The notes under the pieces were generated by a model. The model was given only the letters and a program-made list of their open reading frames with translations. It searched no databases and was not told where the DNA came from. The position numbers and the translations under genes were made by a program. Of a DNA stretch of 64,000 bases, positions 11,625 through 21,698 are shown in pieces. Location: NCBI GenBank assembly GCA_963702525.1, contig CAVPCY010000021.1, positions 136,287 through 200,286 of the forward strand, read 5' to 3'. The number at the start of each line of letters is the position of its first letter. The first letter of the stretch is position 1. This DNA is from CAVPCY01 sp963702525. Its GTDB lineage: Bacteria; Actinomycetota; Coriobacteriia; Anaerosomatales; PHET01.

Positions 11625-12573
11625 GTGACTGAAGCGCACGACAAGGAGACGTCGAGCCGCAAGGCTTGGGCTCTGCCCCGCGAAGACAAAGTAGCCATCG
11701 TGCTCTTGCTCGTGTTCTCCGCAGTCGTGGGCGGCGCGCTGGTCCGTTGCGGTAGTTCTCCCGAAGAGCCGCAGGCCGTCCGGAGCCAGTCCACCTCCCC
11801 AGCCAGTCAGGAGGCGACCGATGCCCTAGGGCAGCAGCCGGCCGATCAGTATCCAGGCATCGGACCAAGGTAGCCCAGGCTCGTCGATCGCGGACGCACG
11901 GCTCATCTCGGAGCACATCACGCAGTTGAAGGCCATGCGCTCCGAACTCAGCAGGACCATGGGCGCTTTGAGCAAGAAGGCGAAGTCGAGCGCTGAGGCC
12001 TCGCGAAGATGGGACCGAAGATGGGCCGAGCGAAGGGCCCGCTATAGGCGCCGCTATGCGGCAGTGAGAGCCCACAACGCTTCTGAGCGACGACGATACG
12101 CCGCCAGCGAGACGGAACGCGCGAACTCCGATGGCCGGTTGGTAGTCGTGCGCACCTACACGCCGAGATACTGGGCGTACCCTTCCAGTCCGAAGAAGCC
12201 GGGCCCGCTCAAGGTGTCCGTCGCCTCGGAGACCGCGCGCCTGTCGGCACTCCAGAAACGAGTTGACGCCCTGGAATCGACTATCGCATCGGAGAGCCCC
12301 ACTGCGCAGTCGTTCGAACCGGTCTACAAAGCCCTGACGGCCACAACGCAGGCGCTCGGCACCACGGTGGACGGTGCAACCCGCGTGGCGCGCACGGCCG
12401 TCGTCAAGCGGGGGGCCAAGGGCAGGGTCGTCGATGGTTCAAGGCTCGCAAGGGTGAAGCAAGGCGCGCTCGACGGCTCCTTCGCCGCGCTCGACCAGTC
12501 CTACTCCGCCGCGCTCGCGGCGGCGGGGTTGAGTGTCGAGCAAGTCGCAACCGGAACCGTCGACGCCAAGTAG
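11625..12573 (+). CDS. Membrane-anchored coiled-coil protein (one frameshift)
   Basis: The GTG start has GGAGG eleven bases upstream. The N-terminus is cytoplasmic, then one transmembrane helix follows (VAIVLLLVFSAVVGGALV), then a Ser/Pro/Gln linker. After a single frameshift near 11,865 the frame continues (SDQGSPGSSIADARLISEH) into a long charged helical region rich in Arg and Ala, with heptad-like spacing. It ends with an Ala-rich C-terminal region. No catalytic motif is seen. The extracytoplasmic coiled coil suggests a wall-linked or structural role (inference). It converges on the InlB-repeat gene with a six-base gap. Confidence 0.6.
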
Positions 12574-12579
12574 GCTCGA

Positions 12580-15500
12580 CTACCGAACGCGCAGCGCCAA
12601 TCCGGCCTTGACCGGAGCCGGCAGCAGGGTGTCGTTCCCGACGAACCGCACACGGTGGAAGCGCTTCCCTCGGTTCAGGACTCTGTAGCGATAGGTCGCC
12701 TTCCCCGATGCGCTCACTTTGACCTTCTTCAGCAGGATGTAGCGGCTCGAGCCGGGCAACTTGACCTCGAACCGGATGTAGGTGTTGCTGAAGGTGCCGG
12801 TTGTCGACTTGAGTCTCGCGTACAAGGTCACGCGGCGACCTCGGCGGATCGACTTCGCGCTGGCCGACAGCACGGTGTTGGTGGGCCGCTTGAAGGTGGC
12901 CGAGATGGTGTGGGGCGACTCACATTGGTGAAGGTGTAGCTCCGCGGAGCGCCCTTCGAGACACCGTCGACCTTCACGCTCGCGACAGCGTAGCCGGGGT
13001 CAGGGGTGATAGTGACCGTGAGGCTGCCGCCCCTGGACACGACGATCGTTCCTTTGGGAGAGATCCTCCCGTGAGTACCCGCAGAACCGGTGATCGTGTA
13101 CGTGGTCGTCCACTTCGCGTGCAGCGTCAGATCGGCCGCCCCGACGGTGTCTGCCGAGAAGTCCCACGGATCGGTCAGCGCCGCGTCGGCGAACCAGCCG
13201 GCGAAAGCGTGGCCGGTCTTCGTAGGGTCGGACACCGGGGTCGCGACGAGCGAGCCGAACACGATCGTCTGCGCGGCGACGGCTGTGCCGCCGTTGCTGT
13301 TGAACGAGACCGTGTAGCCGTTGACGGCCCACTTCGCGTGAAGCGTCAGATCGGCCGCCCCGACGGTGTCTGCCGAGAAGTCCCACGGATCGGTGAGTGC
13401 GGCATCGGCGTACCAGCCGGCGAAGGTGTGGCCGGTCCTCGTGGGATCGGGCACGGGCGTTGCCACAAGCGAGCCGAACACGATCGTCTGCGCGGCGACC
13501 GCCGTCCCGCCGTGGCTGTCGAAGGCGACGTCGTAGCTGTTGGCCGTCCACCTGGCGTGCAGCGTCGTGTCACCGGTGACGGTATCTGCCGAGAAGTCCC
13601 ACGGATCGGTCAGGCCCGCGTCGGCGAACCAGCCGGCGAAGGCGTGGCCGGTCTTCGTGGGATCGGGCACCGGGGTCTGGACCAACGAACCGAACGCCAC
13701 CGTCTGGCTGCCCACCGGCGAGCCGCCGTTGCTGCTGAACGAGACCTGGTGCATGTCGGTGCGCGAAGCTCGCCGTCACGTCGAGGTCCGCGGTCACGCC
13801 CGTGTCGGTGCGCTCGGGGGTGGTCAGCCCGTCAGACCAGCCCGCGAAGTGGTGACCGGCGTCGGGGATGGCGGTCACGGCGCTGCCGTCGGCGCCGTGT
13901 CCACCGTTTGCGGGCTCGTGCCGACAACCGTGCCGCCCGCGCTCGCGCGGTAGGTCAGCGGTAGGTGTCGATGGCGAAGGCGGCCTCGATCGTGTGGGGC
14001 GAGACCACGTCGGTGAAGGTGTGGCTTGCCACCGGCCCGGCCGAGACGCCGTCGATGGCCACGTCGGCGATGTGGAAGTTGGCGTCGGGGGTGATGGTGT
14101 AGGCCTGAGAGCCGCCCCAGGGCACCGGGGTGACCCCGGCCGGCGCGACGGTGCCGCCCGCTCCCGCGCTCGCGGTGATGTCGTTGGTGTCGATCGCGAA
14201 GGTGGCCGCGATCGTGTGGCCCGGCGCGGTGACGTCGGCAAAGGTGTAGGAGCCGATCGCGCCACGCGACACGCCGTCGACGAGCCACGTCGAGGATGTG
14301 GAAGTGGGCGTCGGGCACGATCAGGAAGCTCATGTCGGCGCCGTGGGCCACGACCGGCGAGGCCGGCGAGATGGTGCCGCCCGCGCCCGCGCTCGTGGTG
14401 ATGGTGTAGGTGTCGGTGTCCCACTTCGCGTGCAGCGTCAGATCGGCCGCGCCGACGGTGTCTGCCGAGAAGTCCCACGGATCGGTGAGTGCGGCATCGG
14501 CGTACCAGCCGGCGAAGGCGTGGCCGGTCCTCGTGGGATCGGGCACCGGCGTTGCCACAAGCGAGCCGAACGCGAGTGTCTGCGCGGCGACGGGCGTGCC
14601 GCCGTGGCTGTCGAAGGTGACCTGGTAGGTGTCGATGGCGAAGGCGGCCTCGATCGTGTGGGGCGAGACCACGTCGGTGAAGGTGTGGCTTGCCACCGGC
14701 CCGGCCGAGACACCGTCGATGGCCACGTCGGCGATGTGGAAGTTGGCGTCGGGGGTGATGGTGTAGGCCTGAGAGCCGCCCCAGGGCACCGGGGTGACCC
14801 CGGCCGGCGCGACGGTGCCGCCCGCTCCCGCGCTCGCGGTGATGTCGTTGGTGTCGATCCCGAAGGTGGCCGCGATCGTGTGGCCCGGCGCGGTGACGTC
14901 GGCAAAGGTGTAGGAGCCGATCGCGCCAAGCGACACGCCGTCGACAGCCACGTCGAGGATGTGGAAGTGGGCGTCGGGCACGATCAGGAAGCTCATGTCG
15001 TCGCCGTGGGCCACGACCGGCGAGGCCGGCGAGATGGTGCCGCCCGCGCCCGCGCTCGTGGTGATGGTGTAGGTGTCGGTGTCCCACTTCGCGTGAAGCG
15101 TCAGATCGGCCGCCCCGACGGTGTCTGCCGAGAAGTCCCACGGATCGGTCAGTGCGGCATCGGCGTACCAGCCGGCGAAGGTGTGGCCGGTCCTCGTGGG
15201 ATCGGGCACCGGCGTTGCCACAAGCGAGCCGAAGGCGAGTGTCTGCGCGGCGACGGGCGTGCCGCCGTGGCTGTCGAAGGCGACCTGGTAGGTGTCGATG
15301 GCGAAGGCGGCCTCGATCGTGTGGGGCGAGACCACGTCGGTGAAGGTGTGGCTTGCCACCGGCCCGGCCGAGACACCGTCGATGGCCACGTCGGCGATGT
15401 GGAAGTTGGCGTCGGGGGTGATGGTGTAGGCCTGAGAGCCGCCCCAGGGCACCGGGGTGACCCCGGCCGGCGCGACGGTGCCGCCCGCTCCCGCGCTCGC

Positions 15501-18012
15501 GGTGATGTCGTTGGTGTCGATCCCGAAGGTGGCCGCGATCGTGTGGCCCGGCGCGGTGACGTCGGCAAAGGTGTAGGAGCCGATCGCGCCAAGCGACACG
15601 CCGTCGACAGCCACGTCGAGGATGTGGAAGTGGGCGTCGGGCACGATCAGGAAGCTCATGTCGTCGCCGTGGGCCACGACCGGCGAGGCCGGCGAGATGG
15701 TGCCGCCCGCGCCCGCGCTCGTGGTGATGGTGTAGGTGTCGGTGTCCCACTTCGCGTGCAGCGTCAGATCGGCCGCGCCGACGGTGTCTGCCGAGAAGTC
15801 CCACGGATCGGTGAGTGCGGCATCGGCGTACCAGCCGGCGAAGGTGTGGCCGGTCCTCGTGGGATCGGGCACCGGCGTTGCCACAAGCGAGCCGAACGCG
15901 AGTGTCTGCGCGGCGACGGGCGTGCCGCCGTGGCTGTCGAAGGCGACCTGGTAGGTGTCGATGGCGAAGGCGGCCTCGATCGTGTGGGGCGAGACCACGT
16001 CGGTGAAGGTGTGGCTTGCCACCGGCCCGGCCGAGACACCGTCGATGGCCACGTCGGCGATGTGGAAGTTGGCGTCGGGGGTGATGGTGTAGGCCTGAGA
16101 GCCGCCCCAGGGCACCGGGGTGACCCCGGCCGGCGCGACGGTGCCGCCCGCTCCCGCGCTCGCGGTGATGTCGTTGGTGTCGATCCCGAAGGTGGCCGCG
16201 ATCGTGTGGCCCGGCGCGGTGACGTCGGCAAAGGTGTAGGAGCCGATCGCGCCAAGCGACACGCCGTCGACAGCCACGTCGAGGATGTGGAAGTGGGCGT
16301 CGGGCACGATCAGGAAGCTCATGTCGTCGCCGTGGGCCACGACCGGCGAGGCCGGCGAGATGGTGCCGCCCGCGCCCGCGCTCGTGGTGATGGTGTAGGT
16401 GTCGGTGTCCCACTTCGCGTGCAGCGTCAGATCGGCCGCGCCGACGGTGTCTGCCGAGAAGTCCCACGGATCGGTCAGTGCGGCATCGGCGTACCAGCCG
16501 GCGAAGGTGTGGCCGGTCCTCGTGGGATCGGGCACCGGCGTTGCCACAAGCGAGCCGAAGGCGAGTGTCTGCGCGGCGACGGGCGTGCCGCCGTGGCTGT
16601 CGAAGGCGACCTGGTAGGTGTCGATGGCGAAGGCGGCCTCGATCGTGTGGGGCGAGACCACGTCGGTGAAGGTGTGGCTTGCCACCGGCCCGGCCGAGAC
16701 ACCGTCGATGGCCACGTCGGCGATGTGGAAGTTGGCGTCGGGGGTGATGGTGTAGGCCTGAGAGCCGCCCCAGGGCACCGGGGTGACCCCGGCCGGCGCG
16801 ACGGTGCCGCCCGCTCCCGCGCTCGCGGTGATGTCGTTGGTGTCGATCCCGAAGGTGGCCGCGATCGTGTGGCCCGGCGCGGTGACGTCGGCAAAGGTGT
16901 AGGAGCCGATCGCGCCAAGCGACACGCCGTCGACAGCCACGTCGAGGATGTGGAAGTGGGCGTCGGGCACGATCAGGAAGCTCATGTCGTCGCCGTGGGC
17001 CACGACCGGCGAGGCCGGCGAGATGGTGCCGCCCGCGCCCGCGCTCGTGGTGATGGTGTAGGTGTCGGGCGCGAAGGTGGCGGAGATGCTGTGATCTGCG
17101 ACCACGTTGGTGAACTGGTAGCTGGTCGTCGCCCCGACCGAGACGCCGTCGACAAGGACGTCGGCGACGTGGTAGCCGACGTCCGGGATGATGGCGAACG
17201 TCGTCGAGTCTAGGCCGTACCCGACGGTCTGCGCGGTGTCCGGGGTGATGGAACCGTTCGCGACCCGCTGACGGCGTGATCGTGTACTCCTCGGCGGTGG
17301 GTTGCACGATGGCGAACAGGGAGAAGCCCGAGGTCTCGCCGAGAACGACGGTGTTCACAGTGTCGACCGATGTGGTGATGTCGGCCCAACCGCCGGCCGT
17401 ATAGTGCATCAGCCTCAGATCGGCCGGGTCGCCCGTAACCTCCAACAAGTCATACGGAACCTCGACGGGGATCAGGCCGGAAGGTGGCGCAGACGTCTGT
17501 AGGTCGAAGACCGAGCTGGGCAGCACGTCGAAGCCCGCAGGTGGCGCCGGAACCGCGGGTGCCACCGTCTGGATATCCAGCGTGTTGCTCGGCGGCGAGA
17601 CATCTCCCACTGCGTCCACGGCCACAACGTAGCGCCGATGCGTCACCCCCTGCAGCCCGTAGACCCAGTGAGCCGGGGTGGTCACGGTGCTGATCAGCAG
17701 CGCGGTATCGGCGTCGTAGACACGGTACTCGGTGGCCGTGTCCACAGGCTCCCAGCTCACCGCGCCGGCGAAGCCGGGCGGGTGCGATACGAACTGGACA
17801 GCGGCCGGCCCAGTGATCGCCGGCGCGGCTGGCGCGGCAAAGGCGGTCGATGCCGAGAGGCCGACGATCAGGCATGAGAACACCACGACTGCTGCCAGGA
17901 CCGGACGCAACAACAGCCGGATCGCATCCGTTGGCGCACAAGCGTTGCGTGCCCTCACGGTGTGCTCACACTCCCCTACAGGAACCGCGCGAGGCAGCGA
18001 GTACTGGGTCAC
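12580..18012 (-). CDS. Giant secreted InlB B-repeat / divergent InlB-repeat protein (frameshifted)
   Basis: A signal peptide (VLAAVVVFSCLIVGLSAS) is followed by a fibronectin-like region (about residues 60-150). Many InlB-type beta modules follow, then a basic C-terminal beta domain (SASAKSIRRGRRVTLYARLK). Classic InlB repeats read F.S.GGT.VAAQT..FGSL..P.P.P...GH.FAGW..DA. Divergent repeats read YTITTSAGAGGTISPAS or similar. The reading frame shifts near 17,270, 14,285, 13,960, 13,880, 13,770 and 12,925, but modules continue, giving one protein of about 1,800 residues. No LPxTG motif is evident. The start is uncertain: GTG at 18,012, or a GTG 19 codons later. Adhesion or surface display is inferred from the repeat family. 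Confidence 0.8.
14400..17062. repeat. Tandem 663-bp near-identical coding repeats (about four units)
   Basis: A marker segment (GACGGTGTCTGCCGAGAAG) recurs at 14,454, 15,117, 15,780 and 16,443, exactly 663 bp apart. Each unit encodes 221 residues: one classic InlB repeat and two divergent InlB repeats. Units differ at only a few bases, for example GCGTGCAGCG versus GCGTGAAGCG and AACGCGAG versus AAGGCGAG. A further, more diverged partial array continues to about 13,070. Such identity implies recent amplification or gene conversion, and the copy number may be misassembled. Confidence 0.9.
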
Positions 18013-18073
18013 GCGGTTGAGAGCATAACTGTAGGCTCATGCCGCGGGCGAGACAAGCGGTCGGACGCCGCCC

Positions 18074-18652
18074 CTAGCTCCCGCTTGCCTCCCACATCTC
18101 CCACGCCCGCTCGATGCGCGCATGCGACGCGTCGAAGCGAAGCTGCGAAGGGTCGAGGTCCCACCGGCCGAGGCGTACCCGGTCGAGCGCGTCGGCATCC
18201 TTGAGCACGCGGAACACGTCCCAGCCGCCGTCCGGCTCGGGCAGCCAGGCGGCAGCCAGCTCCGCGTGCGACTCGGAGCCGCAGTGGTGCGTCACGGCGA
18301 ACAGGGCGGCCTCCAGCACGAATGGGTCTACTTCGGGACTCAGATGCAGTCCCATGCCCGCCACCCGCCCGGCGCTCTTGGCTCCGTGGTAGTAGTCGGC
18401 GCCATCGTGGGTGCGCCCGATGTCATGCCACATCGCGGCGTACTGCAAGGCCTCGCGCTGCCACGGCTCGATGCCGAGAACGCTCGCCAGCTCCATCGCA
18501 TGCACCCACACTCGAAGCGTGTGCCTCACGCCGTGGATGGTGCGCGATGCGTCGTGCCCGTTGGGCCGGAGGAACCACGCAGGATCCACCGCCGGCAGCT
18601 TGGCGGTGGACGGCTCGCGCGTTAGGACTTCGACCCAGTGCTCCAAGGCCAC
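18074..18652 (-). CDS. HD-domain metal-dependent phosphohydrolase
   Basis: The 192-residue protein has the HD signature in order: H44 (HTLRVW), H76-D77 (MWHDIGR), H122/H123 (VTHHCG) and D152/D154 (KDADALDRVR). HD proteins hydrolyse phosphate esters of nucleotides or related compounds; the substrate here is not evident. The start overlaps the end of the upstream metallophosphoesterase gene by 31 bp, so the two are probably translated from one mRNA and may act on related phosphorylated substrates. Confidence 0.85.
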   Translation of the reverse strand: MALEHWVEVLTREPSTAKLPAVDPAWFLRPNGHDASRTIHGVRHTLRVWVHAMELASVLGIEPWQREALQYAAMWHDIGRTHDGADYYHGAKSAGRVAGMGLHLSPEVDPFVLEAALFAVTHHCGSESHAELAAAWLPEPDGGWDVFRVLKDADALDRVRLGRWDLDPSQLRFDASHARIERAWEMWEASGS

Positions 18653-19383
18653 GAAAGACCCCTCTCGACGAAGGACACATCACCATCTTCTATCAAGGCG
18701 TAGCGAAACGGCACCGGATCCGTATAACCCCGCTCGCGCCATGCACGTACGAAAGGGTCTACGAAGTGCAGCCCCGTGGACTGCCACCTCTCCAGCGTGC
18801 CGGCGCGCGCGTACCACTCGAGCGGAGTGTGACCGACGACCTGCGTGGGCCCCGGCAACGGCAGGCAGCTCTCGCCTGGCCGGTACCACAGCGGCCCCGA
18901 GGTATCGATTGCGCCTTCGGTGGCGCTCGCGCCGATCTCCACAGTGCCCGCGAACTCCTCGTTGAGCGCGTCGACGAACCGGCGAACCTCAGAGCCGCCG
19001 GCCACGCCGTACTCGTACGCGTACTCGTCGGAGACGCCGGCGTGTGTGATCAGCACGCCATCCACTTCAGCGGCGAGCTTCCATCGGCCCGACGTCAGCG
19101 CACGCTCCACGTGCTCGGTCACCCGTGGGTCCAGCGCCTCGGGCTCGAGTGGCCATCGAACGAACACCGAGTACTCGTGGTTGCCCACCAGGAACTCGGC
19201 GCCGAGATCCTCCAGCAGCTCGAGGCAGCCGAGCGAGTCGCGCCCCACCTCGATCGCGTCGCCAGCGAAGACCAGTCGGTCGCACAGTGAGTTGTAGCGG
19301 GAGTGCTCGACGACGGCACGGATGATCGCCGGCTCGCCGTGCGCGTCCGAGAAGACCACGGTGCGGCCTGCGCTCATGCTCAT
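18622..19383 (-). CDS. Calcineurin-like metallophosphoesterase
   Basis: All five metallophosphoesterase blocks are visible in 253 residues: D13-A-H15 (FSDAHG), G41-D42 (FAGDAIE), N68-H69 (GNHEY), H114 (ITHAG) and H185 (VGHTP). The arrangement resembles PrpE/ApaH-type diadenosine polyphosphate or protein phosphatases. That subgroup is an inference. It is followed by and overlaps the HD hydrolase, and lies downstream of the short ORF and VWA gene on the same strand. Confidence 0.88.
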   Translation of the reverse strand: MSMSAGRTVVFSDAHGEPAIIRAVVEHSRYNSLCDRLVFAGDAIEVGRDSLGCLELLEDLGAEFLVGNHEYSVFVRWPLEPEALDPRVTEHVERALTSGRWKLAAEVDGVLITHAGVSDEYAYEYGVAGGSEVRRFVDALNEEFAGTVEIGASATEGAIDTSGPLWYRPGESCLPLPGPTQVVGHTPLEWYARAGTLERWQSTGLHFVDPFVRAWRERGYTDPVPFRYALIEDGDVSFVERGLSWPWSTGSKS

Positions 19384-19471
19384 CGTCCACCTCCCGGTTC
19401 GTCACCGAAGGGCCCCAGCTCACCCGCCGAGGCCCTTCGCGGTCATCGGTATCGGCTATCCCGGCTGGGTG

Positions 19472-19645
19472 CTAGGCGCCCTTCTTGACGCTCGCCGTGA
19501 AGTCAGTCCAGATCCGCCTGGCGAGCTCATGGCGCTCCTCGTCGGTCATCCTGTCGAGGTTCTCGGGCATCTCGAAGAGCTTGACCTCGGTCGGCTTGCG
19601 CTCACTTTCACCCTTAGGCGAGCGCTCGTCCTTCTTCGCACTCAT
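19472..19645 (-). CDS. Short acidic/basic protein (57 residues), function unknown
   Basis: This small reading frame begins MSAKKDERSPKGE and ends TASVKKGA. It is highly charged and helical in the middle (NLDRMTDEERHELARRIW). A GGAG ribosome binding site lies nine bases upstream. It sits between the VWA gene and the metallophosphoesterase on the same strand, 15 bp after the VWA stop, so co-transcription is likely. I do not recognise a family. Confidence 0.6.
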   Translation of the reverse strand: MSAKKDERSPKGESERKPTEVKLFEMPENLDRMTDEERHELARRIWTDFTASVKKGA

Positions 19646-19660
19646 CGCACCCAGCTCCCA

Positions 19661-20402
19661 CTACGCGCTCTTGCCCTTGCCCTCATCGAGGTGGCGCTTC
19701 TTCTCCTCGGCGCTCATCTGCTTCCACGCATCGGATCGATGTCGCCGAGAGCCTCGAGCTCGGGGCTGAAGAAGTCCTCGCGCATCGCGCATGCCGTGGC
19801 GCCGGTACGCGTGTACGTTCCTCGACGCCTGCTTCATCGCGGCGAGCGAACCGTCGTGCGTCGCGGCGTAGTCGACGGAACGGCCCTGCCGCATGCCCAT
19901 CTGCTGGCTCGTCACGTAGCTGTCCTGGTTCGCGCCCAGGTAGATGAACTCGTAGCTGGCGAGCTTCTGGCGGTCCTGGATCATCTGATAGATCCGGTCG
20001 CTCGTGAACTCGCGGCTCGAGTTCTCGGCACCGTCGGTCATGATCACGAACAGCACCTGGTCTGGCTTGTTCGCGGCCACGAAGTCGTCGGTGACGCGCA
20101 TCGTGTAGCCGATGGCGTCGTAGAGCGCGGTCATGCCGTCCGGCTCGTAGGTCGAGTAGTCGAGGTCGGGCACCTCTCGGACGGGCACCGCCTCGGCGAC
20201 GGTCACGAACCGCGTGTCGAAGAGCGTCAGCGTGAAGAAGCGCGTTGCCCTCCTCGCGTGCCTGGTCGTTCTTGAACTCGTTGAACCCGGAGATCGTCGC
20301 GTCGCGCACGCTTCCCATCGAACCGGACTTGTCGAGCACGAAGTTGATGAGGATGCTGCGGTTCTGGGCATCGTTTGCGGGCTGCTCGGCTTTCTTGGCC
20401 AT
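19661..20402 (-). CDS. Von Willebrand factor A domain protein (frameshifted)
   Basis: The VWA fold carries the metal-ion-dependent adhesion motif D24-K-S26-G-S28, the later Thr in PDGMTALYD and the Asp in TDGAENSS. The protein is soluble with no signal peptide. It ends in a short helical tail (QMSAEEKKRHLDEGKGK). Frame changes near 20,250, 19,790 and 19,740 break one otherwise colinear protein of about 245 residues. AGGAGGTG lies directly before the ATG. It is transcribed from the strong promoter at 20,505-20,533 and is divergent from the XRE regulator. Similar proteins act as scaffolds or ligand-binding factors; the partner is unknown. Confidence 0.8.
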
Positions 20403-20504
20403 GTCACACACCTCCTGTCGAATACTCCAGGAATACCACGAGGGTCTGACATCGAACGTCTCCGAGCGGCCGTCTCGCGAGCTCGGTGTCCCGCCTCGCT
20501 GTGT

Positions 20505-20556
20505 ACTATACCCATCTGTATATATACTGTCAAGTCAATGTGCAGAGTGGTATAGT
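20505..20556. promoter_or_regulatory. Back-to-back sigma70 promoters inside an inverted repeat
   Basis: On the minus strand, TTGACA (20,533-20,528) and TATAGT (20,510-20,505) are exactly 17 bp apart, a near-consensus promoter for the VWA gene. On the plus strand, CTGTCA (20,527-20,532) and TATAGT (20,551-20,556) are 18 bp apart, aimed at the XRE gene. The two -10 boxes form an inverted repeat (ACTATACC/GGTATAGT). The XRE product is a natural candidate to bind here. The stretch is strikingly AT-rich for this genome. Confidence 0.75.
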
Positions 20557-20579
20557 CTGCTGGTGGGGAGGTGTGTGCG

Positions 20580-21200
20580 ATGGGCGGCACGAAGGTCGGA
20601 TGGATGATTCGCGCGGCTCGCAAGCGGCTCGGGCTCACGCTCGAGGACGTCGCCGGGCAGGTCGGAGTGACCCCGGGCGCGCTGTCCCACATCGAGAGCG
20701 GTCGGCGTCTGCCCAACCCCAGCAACACGCTGCGTATCGCCGAGGTGCTCGGAATCGAGCCCCGCGAGCTCATGGACGCGCTCGACTACGAGCACTCCGA
20801 ACGCCGGGAGCGATCGGCCTACGAGAGCCGAGACGCCAGTGGGGCGGTGAGGTCTCGCCCGCCCTCACGCGCGTACTCTGAGCGACCTATCGAGGAGCTG
20901 TTCGCAGTGCCCGGCGGCATCGGGCCGGACGCTTTCGAGGACGACGACATCGCCGCCGTCGCCCCGAGCGGAAACATGAACATGCTTCGCATCTCGCCGA
21001 GCAGGGCACCGTCGCCGAGGGACCGGGCGCGCTGGTCGGACGACACTCCGCAGCGCCTCCAGGCGCTCGAGCAGCTGGCCGACACCGCGTCCGACGCGAT
21101 CCGCACGCTTCGCGGCCTGCTCGAAGACGACGACCCGATGGTCCGCAAGGAAGCCCGCCGTCTGCTGCGCGAGCTCGACGTGAGGCTGCCGGAAGAGTAG
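20580..21200 (+). CDS. XRE-family HTH transcriptional regulator
   Basis: Residues about 8-62 form a helix-turn-helix of the Cro/CI type (LGLTLEDVAGQVGVTPGALS, then HIESGRRLPNPSNTLRIAEV). An acidic, probably flexible linker and a C-terminal helical segment (RLQALEQLADTASDAIRTL) follow. The ATG at 20,580 is chosen because GGGGAGGTG lies nine bases upstream; a GTG at 20,571 is possible. It is divergent from the VWA gene, and the shared promoter region contains an inverted repeat that could be its operator. Confidence 0.87.
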   Translation: MGGTKVGWMIRAARKRLGLTLEDVAGQVGVTPGALSHIESGRRLPNPSNTLRIAEVLGIEPRELMDALDYEHSERRERSAYESRDASGAVRSRPPSRAYSERPIEELFAVPGGIGPDAFEDDDIAAVAPSGNMNMLRISPSRAPSPRDRARWSDDTPQRLQALEQLADTASDAIRTLRGLLEDDDPMVRKEARRLLRELDVRLPEE

Positions 21201-21228
21201 GCCCGCCGACCCCGAGCGGTCGCGAGCC

Positions 21229-21672
21229 CTACTTGGGCCGGAACACCGCTACCGCCCGCTTGTCCCCGTTCTTCAGCACGAGCTTGCCCGCACCGTCGAT
21301 CTCGTAGAATTCGGTCATGCTGAGGGCGATGAAGAAGGCCTTCTCCTGCATCATCGGAGCCTCTTCGCCCGCCGTCTCGGTGAACGTGGGCAGGCCGAAG
21401 AGCAGCGCGTCGTCGTTGGGCGTGTTGTACGTCGCCGCGAACTGGTTCACGCCGCCCGATCCGCTGGCTTGGCCGCCGTCGAGAGTCATCACGGTGGTGA
21501 CGCCCTTCGCGGAGGGCCTGACCTGGTCGATCCCCATGAAGGACTCGAGCACCCACGTGCCCTCGAGATCGGTCGCGAGCTTCGGCGCGCTCTCGCGCTC
21601 ACATCCGGAGATCAGCAACGTAGCCGCGACCAGCGCCACGACCAGTGCGGCGATGCGCATCCCAACCCTCAT
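21229..21672 (-). CDS. META/HslJ-domain lipoprotein
   Basis: A lipoprotein signal peptide with lipobox ISGC is followed by a META domain. It contains LEGTWVLESF, a Gly-rich GGQASGSGGVNQFAATY loop and the closing strands EFYEIDGAGKLVLKNGD. HslJ-like META proteins are small envelope lipoproteins linked to stress or antibiotic tolerance; here the role is unknown. The ATG at 21,672 follows AAGGAGGGC. The gene starts 26 bp after the ftcD stop, so both are likely on one transcript. Confidence 0.85.
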   Translation of the reverse strand: MRVGMRIAALVVALVAATLLISGCERESAPKLATDLEGTWVLESFMGIDQVRPSAKGVTTVMTLDGGQASGSGGVNQFAATYNTPNDDALLFGLPTFTETAGEEAPMMQEKAFFIALSMTEFYEIDGAGKLVLKNGDKRAVAVFRPK

Positions 21673-21698
21673 CACGGCCCTCCTTGTAGGCTCCACCC

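Noticed and set aside
14400..17062. Regular repeats considered as a CRISPR array
   Set aside because: The unit is 663 bp, codes in frame and has no short repeat-spacer pattern.
14298..17213. A 971-codon plus-strand reading opposite the InlB repeats
   Set aside because: It exists only because the 663-bp repeat is a multiple of three, so the antisense frame stays open; it is monotonous and has no start signal.
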